From Meconema thalassinum (lineage: Eukaryota; Arthropoda; Insecta; Orthoptera; Tettigoniidae): a stretch of DNA of 64,000 bases. Below the pieces are notes generated by a model. It had not been told where the DNA came from and did no database searches. It worked only from the letters and a program-made list of their open reading frames with translations. How positions within the stretch are numbered: the stretch's first letter is position 1; each line of letters starts with the position of its first letter. Positions 32,133 through 44,063 of the stretch are shown here, piece after piece. A program made the translations under genes and the position numbers. The stretch covers positions 280,409,527 to 280,473,526 of the forward strand of contig OX336389.2 in assembly GCA_946902985.2 (NCBI GenBank), in the 5' to 3' direction.

Positions 32133-33567
32133 TGCCCTTGTAAATTGAATTATTTTGGGACAAAATGAGAGTATTTTCCGTCCCCATGATAAAATTTAAC
32201 CAGCAAATATAATTTCTGGAAGTGTGACACAGGAGGGTGGTGTTACAAACTCAAGGCTGTGGGAGAGCCCGATCACGTGATATGTTGCACAAGGGACGCT
32301 TCTAGAAGGCTATAATTAGCATAGCAACAGCGAGTTTGGAAATTAATATTATAAATATTGTTATAAATTATGCTATTGGATCCCAGCCCAGAGCCAATGA
32401 AAAGAGGTCATATTGAAGACGGGATCAACTTTAATTACACAATATGATGAAATTATGCATTTAGACCCTTAGAAGAAGATTTACTTATTTGGTAATGAAG
32501 AGAATATTAAAAGAAATTATGCCTGATACTTTAAAAACCGCAGATCGGTTAATCTACGCAGTAATAAGCATTAGTAATCTACGCGCTAAAATTATGGTGG
32601 GAGATTGATATGGCCGCCAAAAATTCGACTTGGAGGGGGAGATCCAAGGATCGAGGTTCTTATTCCAGCAGTCTTTGAAGAGTGAGGAAGTGTTTTTACT
32701 GGGTTAACGGAGATCCCAAGGCTTAGTCCGAGTGCGACGACTGTCGACTTGTGGAGACGCGAGGATAGCTAGGTGGAACGTAGGAGATCACCGCACTTCC
32801 ATTCTACGTGAAGTTGCGAGGAACATTGACTTGATTATATCTCATATATAATTTAGATCTGAATTTAAATAAGCGAATATATATATAAAGAACAGGTCGC
32901 ATAATATATTCTGCGAAAAGTCGAGCGTTTTACAATTCACCGTTTCGACAATATAAGCCTGTTAAGTCAGATTTTCAAATGTGTTGGAAATAAAGCTGAA
33001 TATCATTATAAATTGCAACGTGAAGTAGGCGAACGCAGTTCAAGTGAACAGTAGCGGAGAACTTTTAATATTGGCGCAACACATAAACAGTAACAGAATG
33101 ACTATTATTATTCTTCAAATGTTTTCATTCAACATAATTAACATTGTTGATATGATGAACTAAATAGTCATGCGCCAGAGACATATTCGATAACAGGAGT
33201 TAAGATACAACGATGGAGCTTCGTTAGACAACGTATTCTTGAATACAGACGTAGTGTACGGTCCATCTTGTGCATTTTCGTCAGTCTACGAACACTAATA
33301 TAACATCAATTAGCAATGGAAATATTTCATTCACCATTTATATGAATATTTCGATAATTATATTCCAATGATGAAGCTGATACATATTTACGACGGAGAA
33401 TGAAGACTTTACAGAAGAGATTTGTCAAGATGCTAGGGAAAGGTAGCCCAGCAACACAGAAGAATTTGCCAGAAGGATGTCGTTCGAGCCCAGGCGAATG
33501 TTGCTGAATTCCAGAGAGGGACGTTTCCTATCTCTGAGGTCGCAGATCCGAGGTTCGAATGCAGATC
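32133..33567. mobile_element. Giant TG..CA element, copy 2, first segment
   Basis: It starts TGCCCTTGTAAATTGAATTA, preceded by GTAC as in copy 1. It aligns in blocks to 1345-2880, for example taaatattgttataaattat (32356 and 1573), cgtgaagttgcgaggaac near 32810 with its counterpart near 2030, and tacaacgatggagcttcgtt near 33208. Divergence looks substantial (substitutions plus indels), so the family is old or fast-evolving. Confidence 0.8.
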
Positions 33568-34145
33568 CATCTCAGTGTTGTTTGAGGAGAATTCTTCGTG
33601 TCACATGGCAAGACAAACGCACAAACACCAGCATTCTCGAAGAAGCACAGACTACCAGTGTTGAAGCCATGCTTTTAAAACGTCAGCTGCGATGGACAGG
33701 ACACGTAATCCGCATGCCCAATAATCGCATTCCCAAGCAAGTGTTTTGCTCTGAACTGAGGGCAAGCGCTGTGTGGGAGGTCCGAGGAAGCGATTCAAAG
33801 ACATACTAAAGGCTAATATGCAAATGTGCCATATTAATATCAACAACTGGGAGACCTTAGCTCTTGATCGCTCATCCTGGAGATCAATTGTTCATCGTGG
33901 TGCGATACTTTTTGAAGAAAAACGCCGACGTATGATAGAAGATCGGAGGCAACGCAGAAAGAAGAGAGTGTTCATTAGAAGACAGGGAATGAATGCGGAT
34001 GTCTCACCTGGACCTGATACTACCTGTCATCACTGCGGGAAACTGTCTCTCTCCCGCATTGGGCTTTTTAGTCACCTCCGGACTCATCGATGAAGAGTCA
34101 TTCAGCATTGGAAGGCCAACCTACTCGAGACGAGTGTTTGCTATC
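33568..34145 (+). mobile_element. 5'-truncated LINE tail inserted in the giant element
   Basis: This stretch has no counterpart in copy 1, where homologous sequence continues directly from about 2875. It encodes the C-terminal part of a non-LTR retrotransposon. Only the last part of ORF2 arrived, the usual result of incomplete target-primed reverse transcription. No poly-A tail or clear duplication is seen. Confidence 0.8.
33575..34093 (+). pseudogene. LINE ORF2 C-terminus with zinc finger
   Basis: The first frame gives CLRRILRVTWQDKRTN and RQLRWTGHVIRMPNNRIPKQ, the region after reverse transcriptase in many arthropod LINEs. Near 33765 the frame changes. The second frame gives GGPRKRFKDILKANMQ, then an arginine-rich helix and a terminal finger, CHHCGKLSLSRIGLFSHLRT, with paired Cys and His. 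The frame ends at 34093. Endonuclease and catalytic reverse-transcriptase motifs are absent. The clade is not certain; a jockey/CR1-type element is likely. Confidence 0.8.
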
Positions 34146-35275
34146 ATCTTGTACTGAGGAAACATCTAAAGTATTGTGGGAGTACTTACATAGATCTTCA
34201 AGTTTTCGTCCAAATAAGGTATCAGTGTATCTCAATTGTAGTATAGAGCTCGATTAGTGACATTCTGAGCCAGCGATCTTATTCCATATTTCTATATTTT
34301 CACATTTCATGCATTTCAGTGTTTTCATGTATTTTACACTTCAGATGTGTGTTGAGATTTTTATACTTCAAGATTATTTAGGAGATGATTGCCTTTCATC
34401 TATTTTTCAATTTTATTGTACGGATCAGTTGTGGAACTGACATTAAAACTTTTGTTTGAGGAATTATATTGCCTCATAAAAGACTAGTCGTTTCGACTCT
34501 CAAATTCTAATAATTTCATTTTAAACCAAGTATTCCGACATTGTGTCATAGCTTCAAATTAAATTCTTATTAAATTTAATTTGAGCACTTTAATGTAACA
34601 ACATCTAACTTCAAGAAAAGAAGAAACATCGAATGATATTGTTATATCATTATTGTACATAAACTGTTGACGATCTAAGAAATACTAGTCGTTTGATAAG
34701 ACCGAAGTCTTTATCCCTATGAACATTCTTTGTGTAGAGTGGAAAAACATTACGACATTGACAAACCTTTTTATTATTTGTAAAGCTAAGAGCTTTGTTC
34801 ATTTAATATGCTAGAGGAAATACCTTTTGATAGAAGATTATTCAAATCTATGGCTAGGAATTCAAAGCTAGTTTATCCCGGTCAAGATTGAATTCTATTT
34901 GACACTATAAATAACATGTGTGTTATTTTATTCTATTTGTGTAACATCACGTCATTTGTGGACATGATATTACAACGATAAACAATTTAAAGCTTGACAA
35001 GTGAGATGAGACAGGAGTATTATTTTTATTACATGTATTTGCGACAGACGAGTTAACAGTTAATTATCATGTTGTGGAGTAAACTTTAGGAGGTTAATCA
35101 CGACTGTGTAATATCGTTCATTACAATTGGAAGTTTCGTTTGAAGAACTTAAGCATGTATAATTGTAGTCCAGTAGTCATGTGCAATGATACTGAGGGTC
35201 ATGCCACTATTTGAGGGAAGTTCATACATAAGATATGTTGAGACCGTTAGTCGAATCAACAACCACGATGACTTT
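34146..35275. mobile_element. Giant TG..CA element, copy 2, second segment
   Basis: It resumes homology to copy 1 from about 2887 (catctaaagtatt, agatcttcaag, gtgacattctgagc) and continues weakly to about 3870. No coding frame is conserved between copies. Confidence 0.7.
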
Positions 35276-38200
35276 CCTAACATCCCATAAGTCGAATAAA
35301 ATTACCGTGAGGATCAGGTGAACTTCCTAATAGGCTAAGCGGCATGAGACACTGTAGTCCACGGGGATCGTGGTACATGGTGACGATGGTCATAGACTGC
35401 CTAAGGAAAGGTTCACCTCAAAAAACTAGACTGAGAAATTAAACATCCAGACTTAAGTAAAACACCGTGAAAATTTATTAAAATTCACAAGCCCCTAGCC
35501 TAGTTCGGAGGGTTATAATCGGCTAGTCCGCAAACTAATAAACAAAAGAAAATAAAGAGCAGGTCCCTACCTGAGAAGTTGCTGAAAAACCCTCGCGAAA
35601 GATCTAACTCACAATAATAAAGCAACAACAGCAACACTAGGAAAATGGTACGACGCAAGTCCCTAGTTCAAGTTACAAGATTAAGCTAATATCAGAATTT
35701 ACATTTAAGAGGGTAGCAAAACAAATCTAAGTTAGGATGGTACCATTTCGACATTTACATTTAACGTTAATTCATATAGCTAAGTCCTATCAATTAACAA
35801 AATTTACGGCGATGACGTCCGTAAAAGAAAACAATTACATCCAAAAGCTAAGTGTACAGCCATGAAAAACAAACAATTTAATTATGCTTAATAACTATGT
35901 GCTAACAGCACACAATAAGGTAACATGTAGGATTTATACACTTGACATCATAAATAAGTAATGAAATAGACACAGTAGTTTTATTAAAAATTCCTGCCTG
36001 CACCTTGGTTTACTCTTTGTAAGCCATAGTCATCTAATTATGTGTAGTTACGGTGTCGAATGCGTAGTTGAGACCACGTCTGACATCGCATGGCCTGAGC
36101 TCCACAAGCTACGAACTCTAGGTTCGCGCATGCTTCAGGTCGCTACAAAAATGTCAACTGTCTTAGTCATTTCCACACAAGGAAATTATCTTCAACTGCA
36201 CGGCTATGTCAACAGTTCCAAATGCAAAGAACAAAGTTAGATAGAAAGAATCGTTAGTTAGCCTTGTTTTACAACAATTATGCGTTTTATTATTAAGATG
36301 TCGGTTTATAGGTTTATCGTAGGTTTATGGCGAATAACATTGACAATAGCCTGGGCACGGAGTGTCTCCACTGAGATCAGTCTCCACCAAAAGCCTCGAC
36401 TCAACAGTCGGAACAAGATCAACGACCAATAACAACTCGGACACACAATAACACGGGTTACCAGCGGCGCTAAGCTCGCGTTCAATAACTCTGGGATAGG
36501 TCTGTCCACAACAGTTACCTTCCAATAACATCTAGTCAACGGGAACAGTCCCGGACAAGGCATACTCAAAATACCTTCATACAATAACATCCTGCTATGA
36601 CAGGGTAGCCTTCACCATACTATAGAAAACCTGACATAACTGTACCTGTCAAACGACAGTACACGCAGCAGAGCGTTTAACTAACAAAAAAGCGATCTAT
36701 AAAACATGTGATCAAATACAAGAGTGGAAACTGATTTCCATAAGCAAAATAGCAATGAAAGGAAATGCGAATACAAATCGTACTCTGCCTTGTCAAAAGT
36801 AGTTTTGTCTCACAATAAAGCAGGCGTGCTTTCAAGGGCACTGGGTTAGATAACCAGTTTATGTCACCAACAGGCTACCACATTCCTGTGTTTGGTCGAC
36901 ACAAAACACACATTATTCAAGGCCGACGATTTAATCATTTTAAAACTATACATCTGGCCTGTTCATAAAAAACTTTACCATAGGTTAAAAACCTCGAAGA
37001 ATACGTGTATTAAAAACACGCTATAAATCTGAGTACAATAATGCAATTCCGTCTTCTAAACCAAAGACGTCTAAATGATAGTGATGTCACTATTACTGGA
37101 GCTCTTTGCTCTCAAACCATAATCCAGTAGTTGTTTGTACAACATTAAATAAAACTGTGTCTTCACTGACACTAACCAAATAACAATTGTGACGCAGATC
37201 TCACACACTAGATCTGCTTAATGATACGATGGGAACTGAGTTCGATGCTTGGCAACGAAACATTCCTTCTAGTTGTTAGGTTCAAACTTGACCAAGAATA
37301 GCTTCTGAGCTTACTCAAAATGAAAATATAATGCATTTACAAAACTGGCAATTACAGTCGATTGCCTAACTGATACGACTGTTCTAACGACAGTCAGGGG
37401 TGTAACAAAGGATGGCTGCAAAGAATGCAGTTAACTAATAACCATGGCATCTGATTGCCATAACTAAAGTCAGCAAAGACTTGAAAATTACCCCAAGTAG
37501 GGTTGAACGAAATAGCCTCAAAATGACTACGGTCAGGTTCAGCAAAAGGTAGGCATTGACGTTCTACGACGTTCATCAAGCTGCACCAGGGCTGACCAAA
37601 ATGTCTGACCCAAGGGTGTCTCACTATAACTGAAATAAATGACATCTAACTAATCTAGTTACATCCCTACCTAGAAAAATGGCTGACACTGAGTGCGGTT
37701 GGTTCACAAGCTACATTAAATCTACTATACCACCAGAAACTAGAACAAGAATGGGGTGTGACAAAAACTCACGAAATGGAGAAGCTCTCACTCAGCCCTC
37801 TATTCCACAACAAGGGTTGTACAAAATCCTCTCTGGCTCTCTGGAACGGTATCCTCCTCATCAGGATTCCCATCTGGACTCCTCCAAAGACCAGGGTTCG
37901 ATTTGTCCCTGTCGACAACTTCGTGGATATGCCTGGAAATGGCATTCTTGGCTCCTTCCTTCTCGTTCGTTGTCCTGGAAGTTCCACCATCATGCTGGTT
38001 CCCGTAGAAACATCACCCTCATACCGGGATGGTATTAGCACATGGTGACTGCTTCAATCATGGTGAAGAAAAGTCCAATCACGTGGATAGTGAAATAAGT
38101 TACGTGATAATTCATCCTCTCACTTTCAAAATTATAAAGGTTAGGCCCCTTAAAACAACAATTATCATCATCATCAAAATTATAATGTTCGTCGTGAATG

Positions 38201-39069
38201 TTATAGGCTTCAATTGTAGAATACGACACAGCCTTAATTTCGTAGATGTGGATTAGCAAGTGAGCTAACACTGTTTTATAATTCTGCACGTGCTAGTGAC
38301 GCTACTTTTGTATCACGCAGCATCCGTGAATTATACGTCGTTTTTAAAATGAAATTTTCACTTTGGCAATTTAAATACCTCATACAATTATAATCACACT
38401 TATTCAGGATAATTGTAACACTATTACCTGTATATTTCCACTAGGCATCTGCCCTCCACATACGCGTGGGTAAAATGTGGTGTTACAGCAATGTTGTGCA
38501 ATACACTATACTTGCCAATTATTATTTCCCAAACTTCTTCTTTAGTTCACTGGGCTTCAACAACAGTGAATAATAGTATTAGCGTGCTCGATGGCACCTT
38601 ACAATTACTTTCAACGCTCAACAGCGGATATTCTTCTACGTCTCGTAGGACAAATGCAATTCCACGCCTACACAAGGCGGATTCTCCAGGCGCAGTGCAA
38701 GGCACTGGGTGCCTCTAGAAAGTAGGTCGTCAAAACGAAGTCGTTGAGCGACTACTTACGTTCCTTTTTGCGTATCTGCAAGGGTATTACCTTACCTAAA
38801 GTAAAAATAAACATTCTCCAAAATGTTCTAATAATGCAGCATGACGAAATGGAATATTCTGAGTCTTGTGGAAAGATAAAATTAATTAATAAGACCTCAG
38901 ATAAATAATGAGCAGTTTTCATCAAAGTCAAAAGTGCGATTCACCGCTACTTCAAAAAGTATCGCGTGATCTCTCAGCACCACGTGGCTTCCTGGGTGTG
39001 TTCAAAAGTACAACATCCCATCATAAATGCTCTGTCAAAAAAAATCACATGAACCATAGCTCAGCGGGT
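35276..39069. mobile_element. Unclassified ~3.8 kb insert in the giant element
   Basis: Copy 1 runs directly from about 3870 to 3920 where copy 2 has this extra DNA. The left part holds an inverted pair (aggtgaacttcctaataggc near 35319 and gcctaaggaaaggttcacct near 35398). A ttaggccccttaaaacaaca plus (atc)n stretch near 38143 looks like a SINE or LINE tail. No protein domain is recognisable; open frames around 37400-38050 overlap on both strands without family resemblance. A solo long LTR is possible because the composition resembles the gypsy LTRs here, but I could not show its ends. Confidence 0.45.
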
Positions 39070-40374
39070 TCAATGTTAATAACAATTAATCCTTTTGGTT
39101 ATTGTTTAACATAGTAGATGATAATTGTGTATGCCATATATACTGTTGTATGAGGATTTGTAGAGCTATGAAGTGCTCATGCGAGGGAGTTCCGCATTTT
39201 AAGGGAAGTCAAAGTATTGTTGTTCTTTGATAAGAAGGCATGGATCATGATAAGAGCCGTTGTATACAAGTAGTCCAGTTCTTGTGAATTAACGATTTAA
39301 CTGTGTTAACAGGAGGGTTTCAGCGGAAATACAACTTGAGAAAGATTGTCTACTCATGTCTATAATATAACTATTATATTTTATTAAACCCGAAGTTATG
39401 TAATTACGTACAGTTTACCTTAATTAGTCGACTGTATTATACCGACAATGTAATGAAACCCATATAAGACGATGTGTAAGCAGTATATCAAAACTACGGA
39501 ACGTTGGAGAAGGGTTATGTGAAAAACCAGTGTATATAGTTAGTTGAGAATTGTATTGTGACCGAGAAGCCAGAATCTCGAAAGTGTCGCGTTAGCAGCA
39601 CTAAATAATGGATATTATTATGAACATATTACAAGTAAATAATTTTTGTGGAAATGATTTAATTAGTTAAATAATTTAGTAGGATTTATTAGTCAATTGT
39701 TTTGAAATAGCGTGTGTTTTATGAGCGGATGTTTTTGGGATGAATGATTGTTCACTGTTAAGAGTAAATGTGGAACCGAATTGGTCTAGAACAATTGCGG
39801 GGTGCGAATGAAAGAGTGTATAAATATTTTCAGGATGATTGTTTAAGAAACAGAGTAGTTGTATGCATTTTTGTAAGATCTGAATGTTAATTTTTACGTG
39901 TTTTTAATAAACGCACACACAAGCAGTCTTTATGTGGGCTAGCCAGAATGATTCACCGTTATGTTGGAGAGCGATGACATAATATGAACAGGTGTACACT
40001 CACCGCCTTGTATATAAATTGTAAAACAGTTCCGAGCACGGCGTGGTGCCGGTATTTCAGTGATGAAACAAAGCTAATGCACGTGCGTTCTACAAACGCA
40101 GGCTTGTGAATGAAATCAGGTGTCTGGAATGCCACGAGTGCAAGAGCCTTCATTAAACGGTTTTATTTTACGCAGTGTAGGCCTAGAACAAGCCAAGATT
40201 TATACTCATAATTTTTAACACAGCATTGTAGTAAGATGTAGAGTTGAAAGGAGATGTGAATGAGTGGATGTTTTTATTTTAATTTCTATTGTTAAATTCT
40301 TTTATTGTTATTTTGTTTATACTAGATTAGTTTACCCTATTGTTAATAAATTTTATTGAGTTTGTTTCATAATT
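39070..40374. mobile_element. Giant TG..CA element, copy 2, third segment
   Basis: It matches copy 1 from about 3920 to 5170, for example gttccgcattttaagggaagtca near 39189 versus the similar stretch near 3998, and the T-rich tatt/ttgtta stretch near 40270-40340 versus 5095-5165. The remainder of the copy would lie beyond the LINE, where gcctccggggaactac (43630-43645) weakly resembles copy 1's end. Confidence 0.6.
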
Positions 40375-40388
40375 ATTATATACCGAAG

Positions 40389-42305
40389 CTAAGGGAATAG
40401 GTCTGTTGAACCTGTATATCTCCTTCTTGGCCGTCCTCTTGGTCTTCGGTCATGAAGGTGCAGTTCATACATTTGTTTTGGAATTCTGGTAACATCCATC
40501 CTTCGCATATGGCCAAACCACATGAGCATTTTCAAGGTTAGTTTATCCTGTAGTTTGTCGACCTGAACCAATTCTCTGATATGCTCATTGCGAATTCTGT
40601 CTTTTCTTGTCTTACCAACCATGGCTCTTGCAAATCTCATCTCTGCTGTCTGAATCCTTCTCTCATCTTTCTTCCTCATGGTCCAAGTTTCACAGCCATA
40701 GGTCAAAATTGGAAAATAATAAGTCTGATAGATCGCTCGTTTACATTGCAGAGGCACTTTCTGGTTCCATATGAGGTCTTGAACAGCTATATAAAATGTA
40801 CCTACAGCCGAAATCCTGTTAGTGATTTCCTCATCAATGGTACCTGTTGCTGATATCACACTTCCCAGATATTTAAATTTTTGAGAAAATCTAAGCTGTC
40901 TGCCATCAATTTCAATGGAACCTTCCAGTTGGCCGTTTCTAAGCATAACTAGCGCCTCACCTTTTTCTACACTAAACTTAAGACCATCTTCCTTTGCTCT
41001 TTCTGTCCATGGTTTGATCTGTTCTTGCAATTCTTGTTTGGAATCACCCCACATACATATGTCATCCGCAAAGAGCATAACTTTAATTTTTCCATCGCCG
41101 ATGGTTTGGGATACATTTTGTTGGATGTCATTCATCACAGCAATGAAGAGAAGAGGAGACAGAACTCCCCCTTGCCTTAGACCTGTAGTTATTCTAAAGG
41201 GTTCTGTCAGTCCTGATGGTGTTTTAACACGACTATTGATTCCCTAGTAAATGTTCTCAATTCTCTTGACTATATCATTAGTCAAACCACTCTTCCTCAA
41301 CAATGTCCAGACTTTATCCCTGTTCACAGCATCGAATGCCTTTTTGATATCCAGGAAGGCTATCCAGAGATCTTTAATGTGTTCATAATTGGTGTAATTG
41401 GTGTATTTCTACACCAATTGACGGAGCCCACATATCAGATCAACTGTTGATCTGCCTTTCCTGAATCCATATTGTTCCTCTGATAACCTTGGTTCTATCA
41501 GTGGTCTAATCTTTCCTTCTACAATCCTTTCATACAATTTTCCCATTTGAGAGGTTAATGTGATGCCCCTGTAATTAGAACATCTCTTCCTGTCACCCTT
41601 CTTAAACAGTGGAACGATAATGCCCTCCTTCCAGTCGGCTGGAATCTGTCCTTCTTTCCAAATCTTACGAAAGAGCCTGTATATCCACTGCTTGCCAATA
41701 ATTCCCATCGACTTGATCATTTGACCACTCATCTCATCAATTCCTGGGAACTTTCCTGTTTTGATATACTTCCAGGCATATTCTATATCGTTCCATGTCA
41801 GATCCATATTGTCTCCCATCCAACTGTCATTTACCGCATCATCTACTGGGATCATTGTTGTATCAGTCACATTCAATAATTTGTCAAAATAACTCTTCCA
41901 TTCCTCTTTAATTTCGTTATCACTAGTAATTAAATTGGCATTGTCATTTGTCAGGAATTTAGTATGTTCTTTTTCCCTACGTCTATTCTTAATCATTCCA
42001 TACAGCATTTTCTTGTCGCCATCTACATCTTCCTTTAGCTTGTCACTCCATCCATTCAGCCAGTCTTCCCTCTCTTTCCTGACAATCTGTTTAGATTCCT
42101 TTTTAGCTAATTTATAAAGGTCCTTGTCCTCATCACATCTACTGCTGAAGTATTTTCTATAAGCATTGTTCTTTTTCAAGACTGCCTCTCTTGTCCTATT
42201 ATTCCACCATGGTGTTTCTTTCCATTTTCTTTTGCCATTTGTCCTTCCACATAACTCCTCCGTTGTTTCGACCAAACACTCTAAAAATTTTCCATTCTTC
42301 CTCAA
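40389..42305 (-). pseudogene. RTE-type reverse transcriptase
   Basis: One frame is open except for TAG codons at 41409-41411 and 41244-41246. Upstream of the first stop is EEQYGFRKGRSTVDLI. Between and after the stops come the catalytic motifs: LDIKKAFDAV (motif A), RQGGVLSPLLF (motif B) and MLFADDICMW (motif C, with FADD). The C-terminal part has YGCETWTMRKKDERRIQTAE and a GHMRRM motif. All catalytic Asp residues are kept. A short local duplication of taattggtg sits beside the first stop. Confidence 0.88.
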
Positions 42306-43280
42306 CTGTTCCTGTGTCAGTTTTGGGTAGGCTTTGGCGTATTTTTTCTTGATATTCTTCTACTGTATTTTGATCTTTTAATTTCCACACCTTTAATTTC
42401 TTCTCCTGAAGAGTTCTTATTTCTTTCAACTTATTAAACTTGAAGCGGCTAAACAGAAGTCTATGATCACTATCTAACGATACACTAGGAATTACTTTAA
42501 CATCCAACAATCTTCTTTGAAGATACTTGTCTACCAAAATGTAGTCTATAATTGACTCTTGTCGTCCATCCCATCCATATCTGGTAATCTTGTGACTTTT
42601 CTGTTTCTTATACCATGTGTTACCAACAACTATGTTATTTCTTAAACAAAAGTCTAGGAGTCTGCTTCCCTCAGTATTCCTCAATCCCCATCCATGAGGT
42701 CCCACAATACTCTCATAACCTTGTCTCTCATACCCTATCTGCGCATTCATATCACCGATAATGATGGTCCCTTCACCTTTGACCTGTTCTCCAAGACTTC
42801 TTCAAAAGAGTCTTTCTCTATATCATCACTACCTACTTGTGGAGCGTAACACTGGATGATGTTAATGTTCTGAGTTTGGTCTGAGTTTATATTGACTTGT
42901 ATGATCCTATCTGATTTGAACTTTATGTCTGTTAATAGCTGCTTCATTGCATGGTTCAGTATTACACCCACTCCATTCTTAGCTGATACTCCATCAGACC
43001 AATACAGATGGTAACCTTCTCTTAGTTCTTTTGAACCCTGGCCCTTCCATTTGGTTTCACTGAGTCCTAGCACGTTAATATTTCTGGATTTCATCAAATC
43101 CACGCACTCTTCTATTTTACCTGTCAAAGTAATGATGTTCAGAGTTGCTACCCTAACTGTAGTCACTGTCCTGTATTTAGTAGCTCTCTTACTGGATTTT
43201 GATAAAGCATCGAGCGTTAAGCTGTCATTTGCATCATTACCAGGAGAACTGGTGTCATTTTTTGGTTGTTTAGATTTCAT
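42199..43280 (-). pseudogene. RTE-type AP endonuclease
   Basis: Two overlapping frames (43280-42747 and 42750-42199) together give the endonuclease. The first has VATLNIITLTGKIEEC, GLSETKWKGQ (catalytic Glu) and CYAPQVGSDD. The second has MNAQIGYERQ, the D/N-rich catalytic region, then IIDYILVDK and SLDSDHRLLF (terminal Asp-His). A frameshift near 42750 separates them, and another between 42305 and 42199 leads into reverse transcriptase. The enzyme would nick target DNA for priming. Confidence 0.85.
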
Positions 43281-43660
43281 TCCGAGGCCTCTTTTAGTTT
43301 TGAAAGCAATGAATTATCCGCTACCGGCTTGCTAAGCCTGTCGTAACTTCACCAGAGCCCCATTAGCCGTCATTTTTCAGGGTTCCTCTAGGGCCTTCAC
43401 AGCTACCGTAGCGGTCCAGGGCACACAAAGTCCCCACTGTACTTCGCCCCTTACAGGCAATCCCCTACTTCATGCCGTTGACGGTCTCCCACGACGTGGA
43501 CGAGGGGTTGGACTTGTGGGAGACTTACTTACTACTTACTACGATGTAATTACTATATTTCCTAAATTGCGAATTGTGTATAATGTGTTTGATGTTATTG
43601 TTGGTAATTTTCTGTATTTGTACAATTTGCCTCCGGGGAACTACCCCCATTTGCAAATTT

Positions 43661-44063
43661 GTTTTTTTTTAAATCGAGTTTACCCTCCAGGGTGGTGGCT
43701 CCCACGGACTCAGCGAGGGAACTCACCCCTACCGCCATTTTTTCAGGCAGTATCCTAGAGCTGGGAACATCTAATCGGAGTGGATACAACTGGTGAGCTG
43801 GGATTAGCACCTCGCCCAGGCGGCCTCACCTGCAAAGCGAACAGGGCCCTCATGAGGGAAGGGAGTGGAAGGTTAGGATGGATAGGCAAGGAAGAGGGAA
43901 GGAGGCGGCTGTGGCCTTACTTGAGGCACCACCCCGCCATTTGCCCGAAGACGAAGTGGGAAACCACGGAAAACCACTTCGAGGATGGCTGAGTTGGGAA
44001 TCGAACCCCCTCTACTCATTTGGACCACCCGAGGCTGAGTAGACCCCGTTCCAGTCCTCATAC
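43661..44063 (-). mobile_element. tRNA-derived SINE, family H, 3' part (split by gypsy)
   Basis: Read on the minus strand this is the body and A-rich tail of the SINE whose head lies at 56357-56265. The two parts join across the gypsy insertion and correspond to the uninterrupted copy at 56441-56945. Target duplications of the SINE itself, ttgcaaat, lie at 43651-43658 and 56358-56365. Confidence 0.92.

Larger units (their letters stand above)
40375..43510 (-). mobile_element. RTE-type LINE, nearly full length, inactive
   Basis: On the minus strand it has a GC-richer leader (43281-43510), then endonuclease, then reverse transcriptase. Order and motifs fit the RTE clade: one ORF, no separate gag-like ORF, and QVGSDD in the endonuclease. 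Two frame changes and two in-frame stops inactivate it. It separates segments of the giant element and so is younger than it. Confidence 0.85.

Noticed and set aside
33477..33574. Start of the LINE protein at the ATG at 33477
   Set aside because: This part aligns to the giant element in copy 1, so the open frame only runs by chance into the LINE at about 33568.
37679..38048. Overlapping frames of 90-119 codons on both strands
   Set aside because: No recognisable domain; open frames on both strands over the same DNA suggest composition rather than coding.
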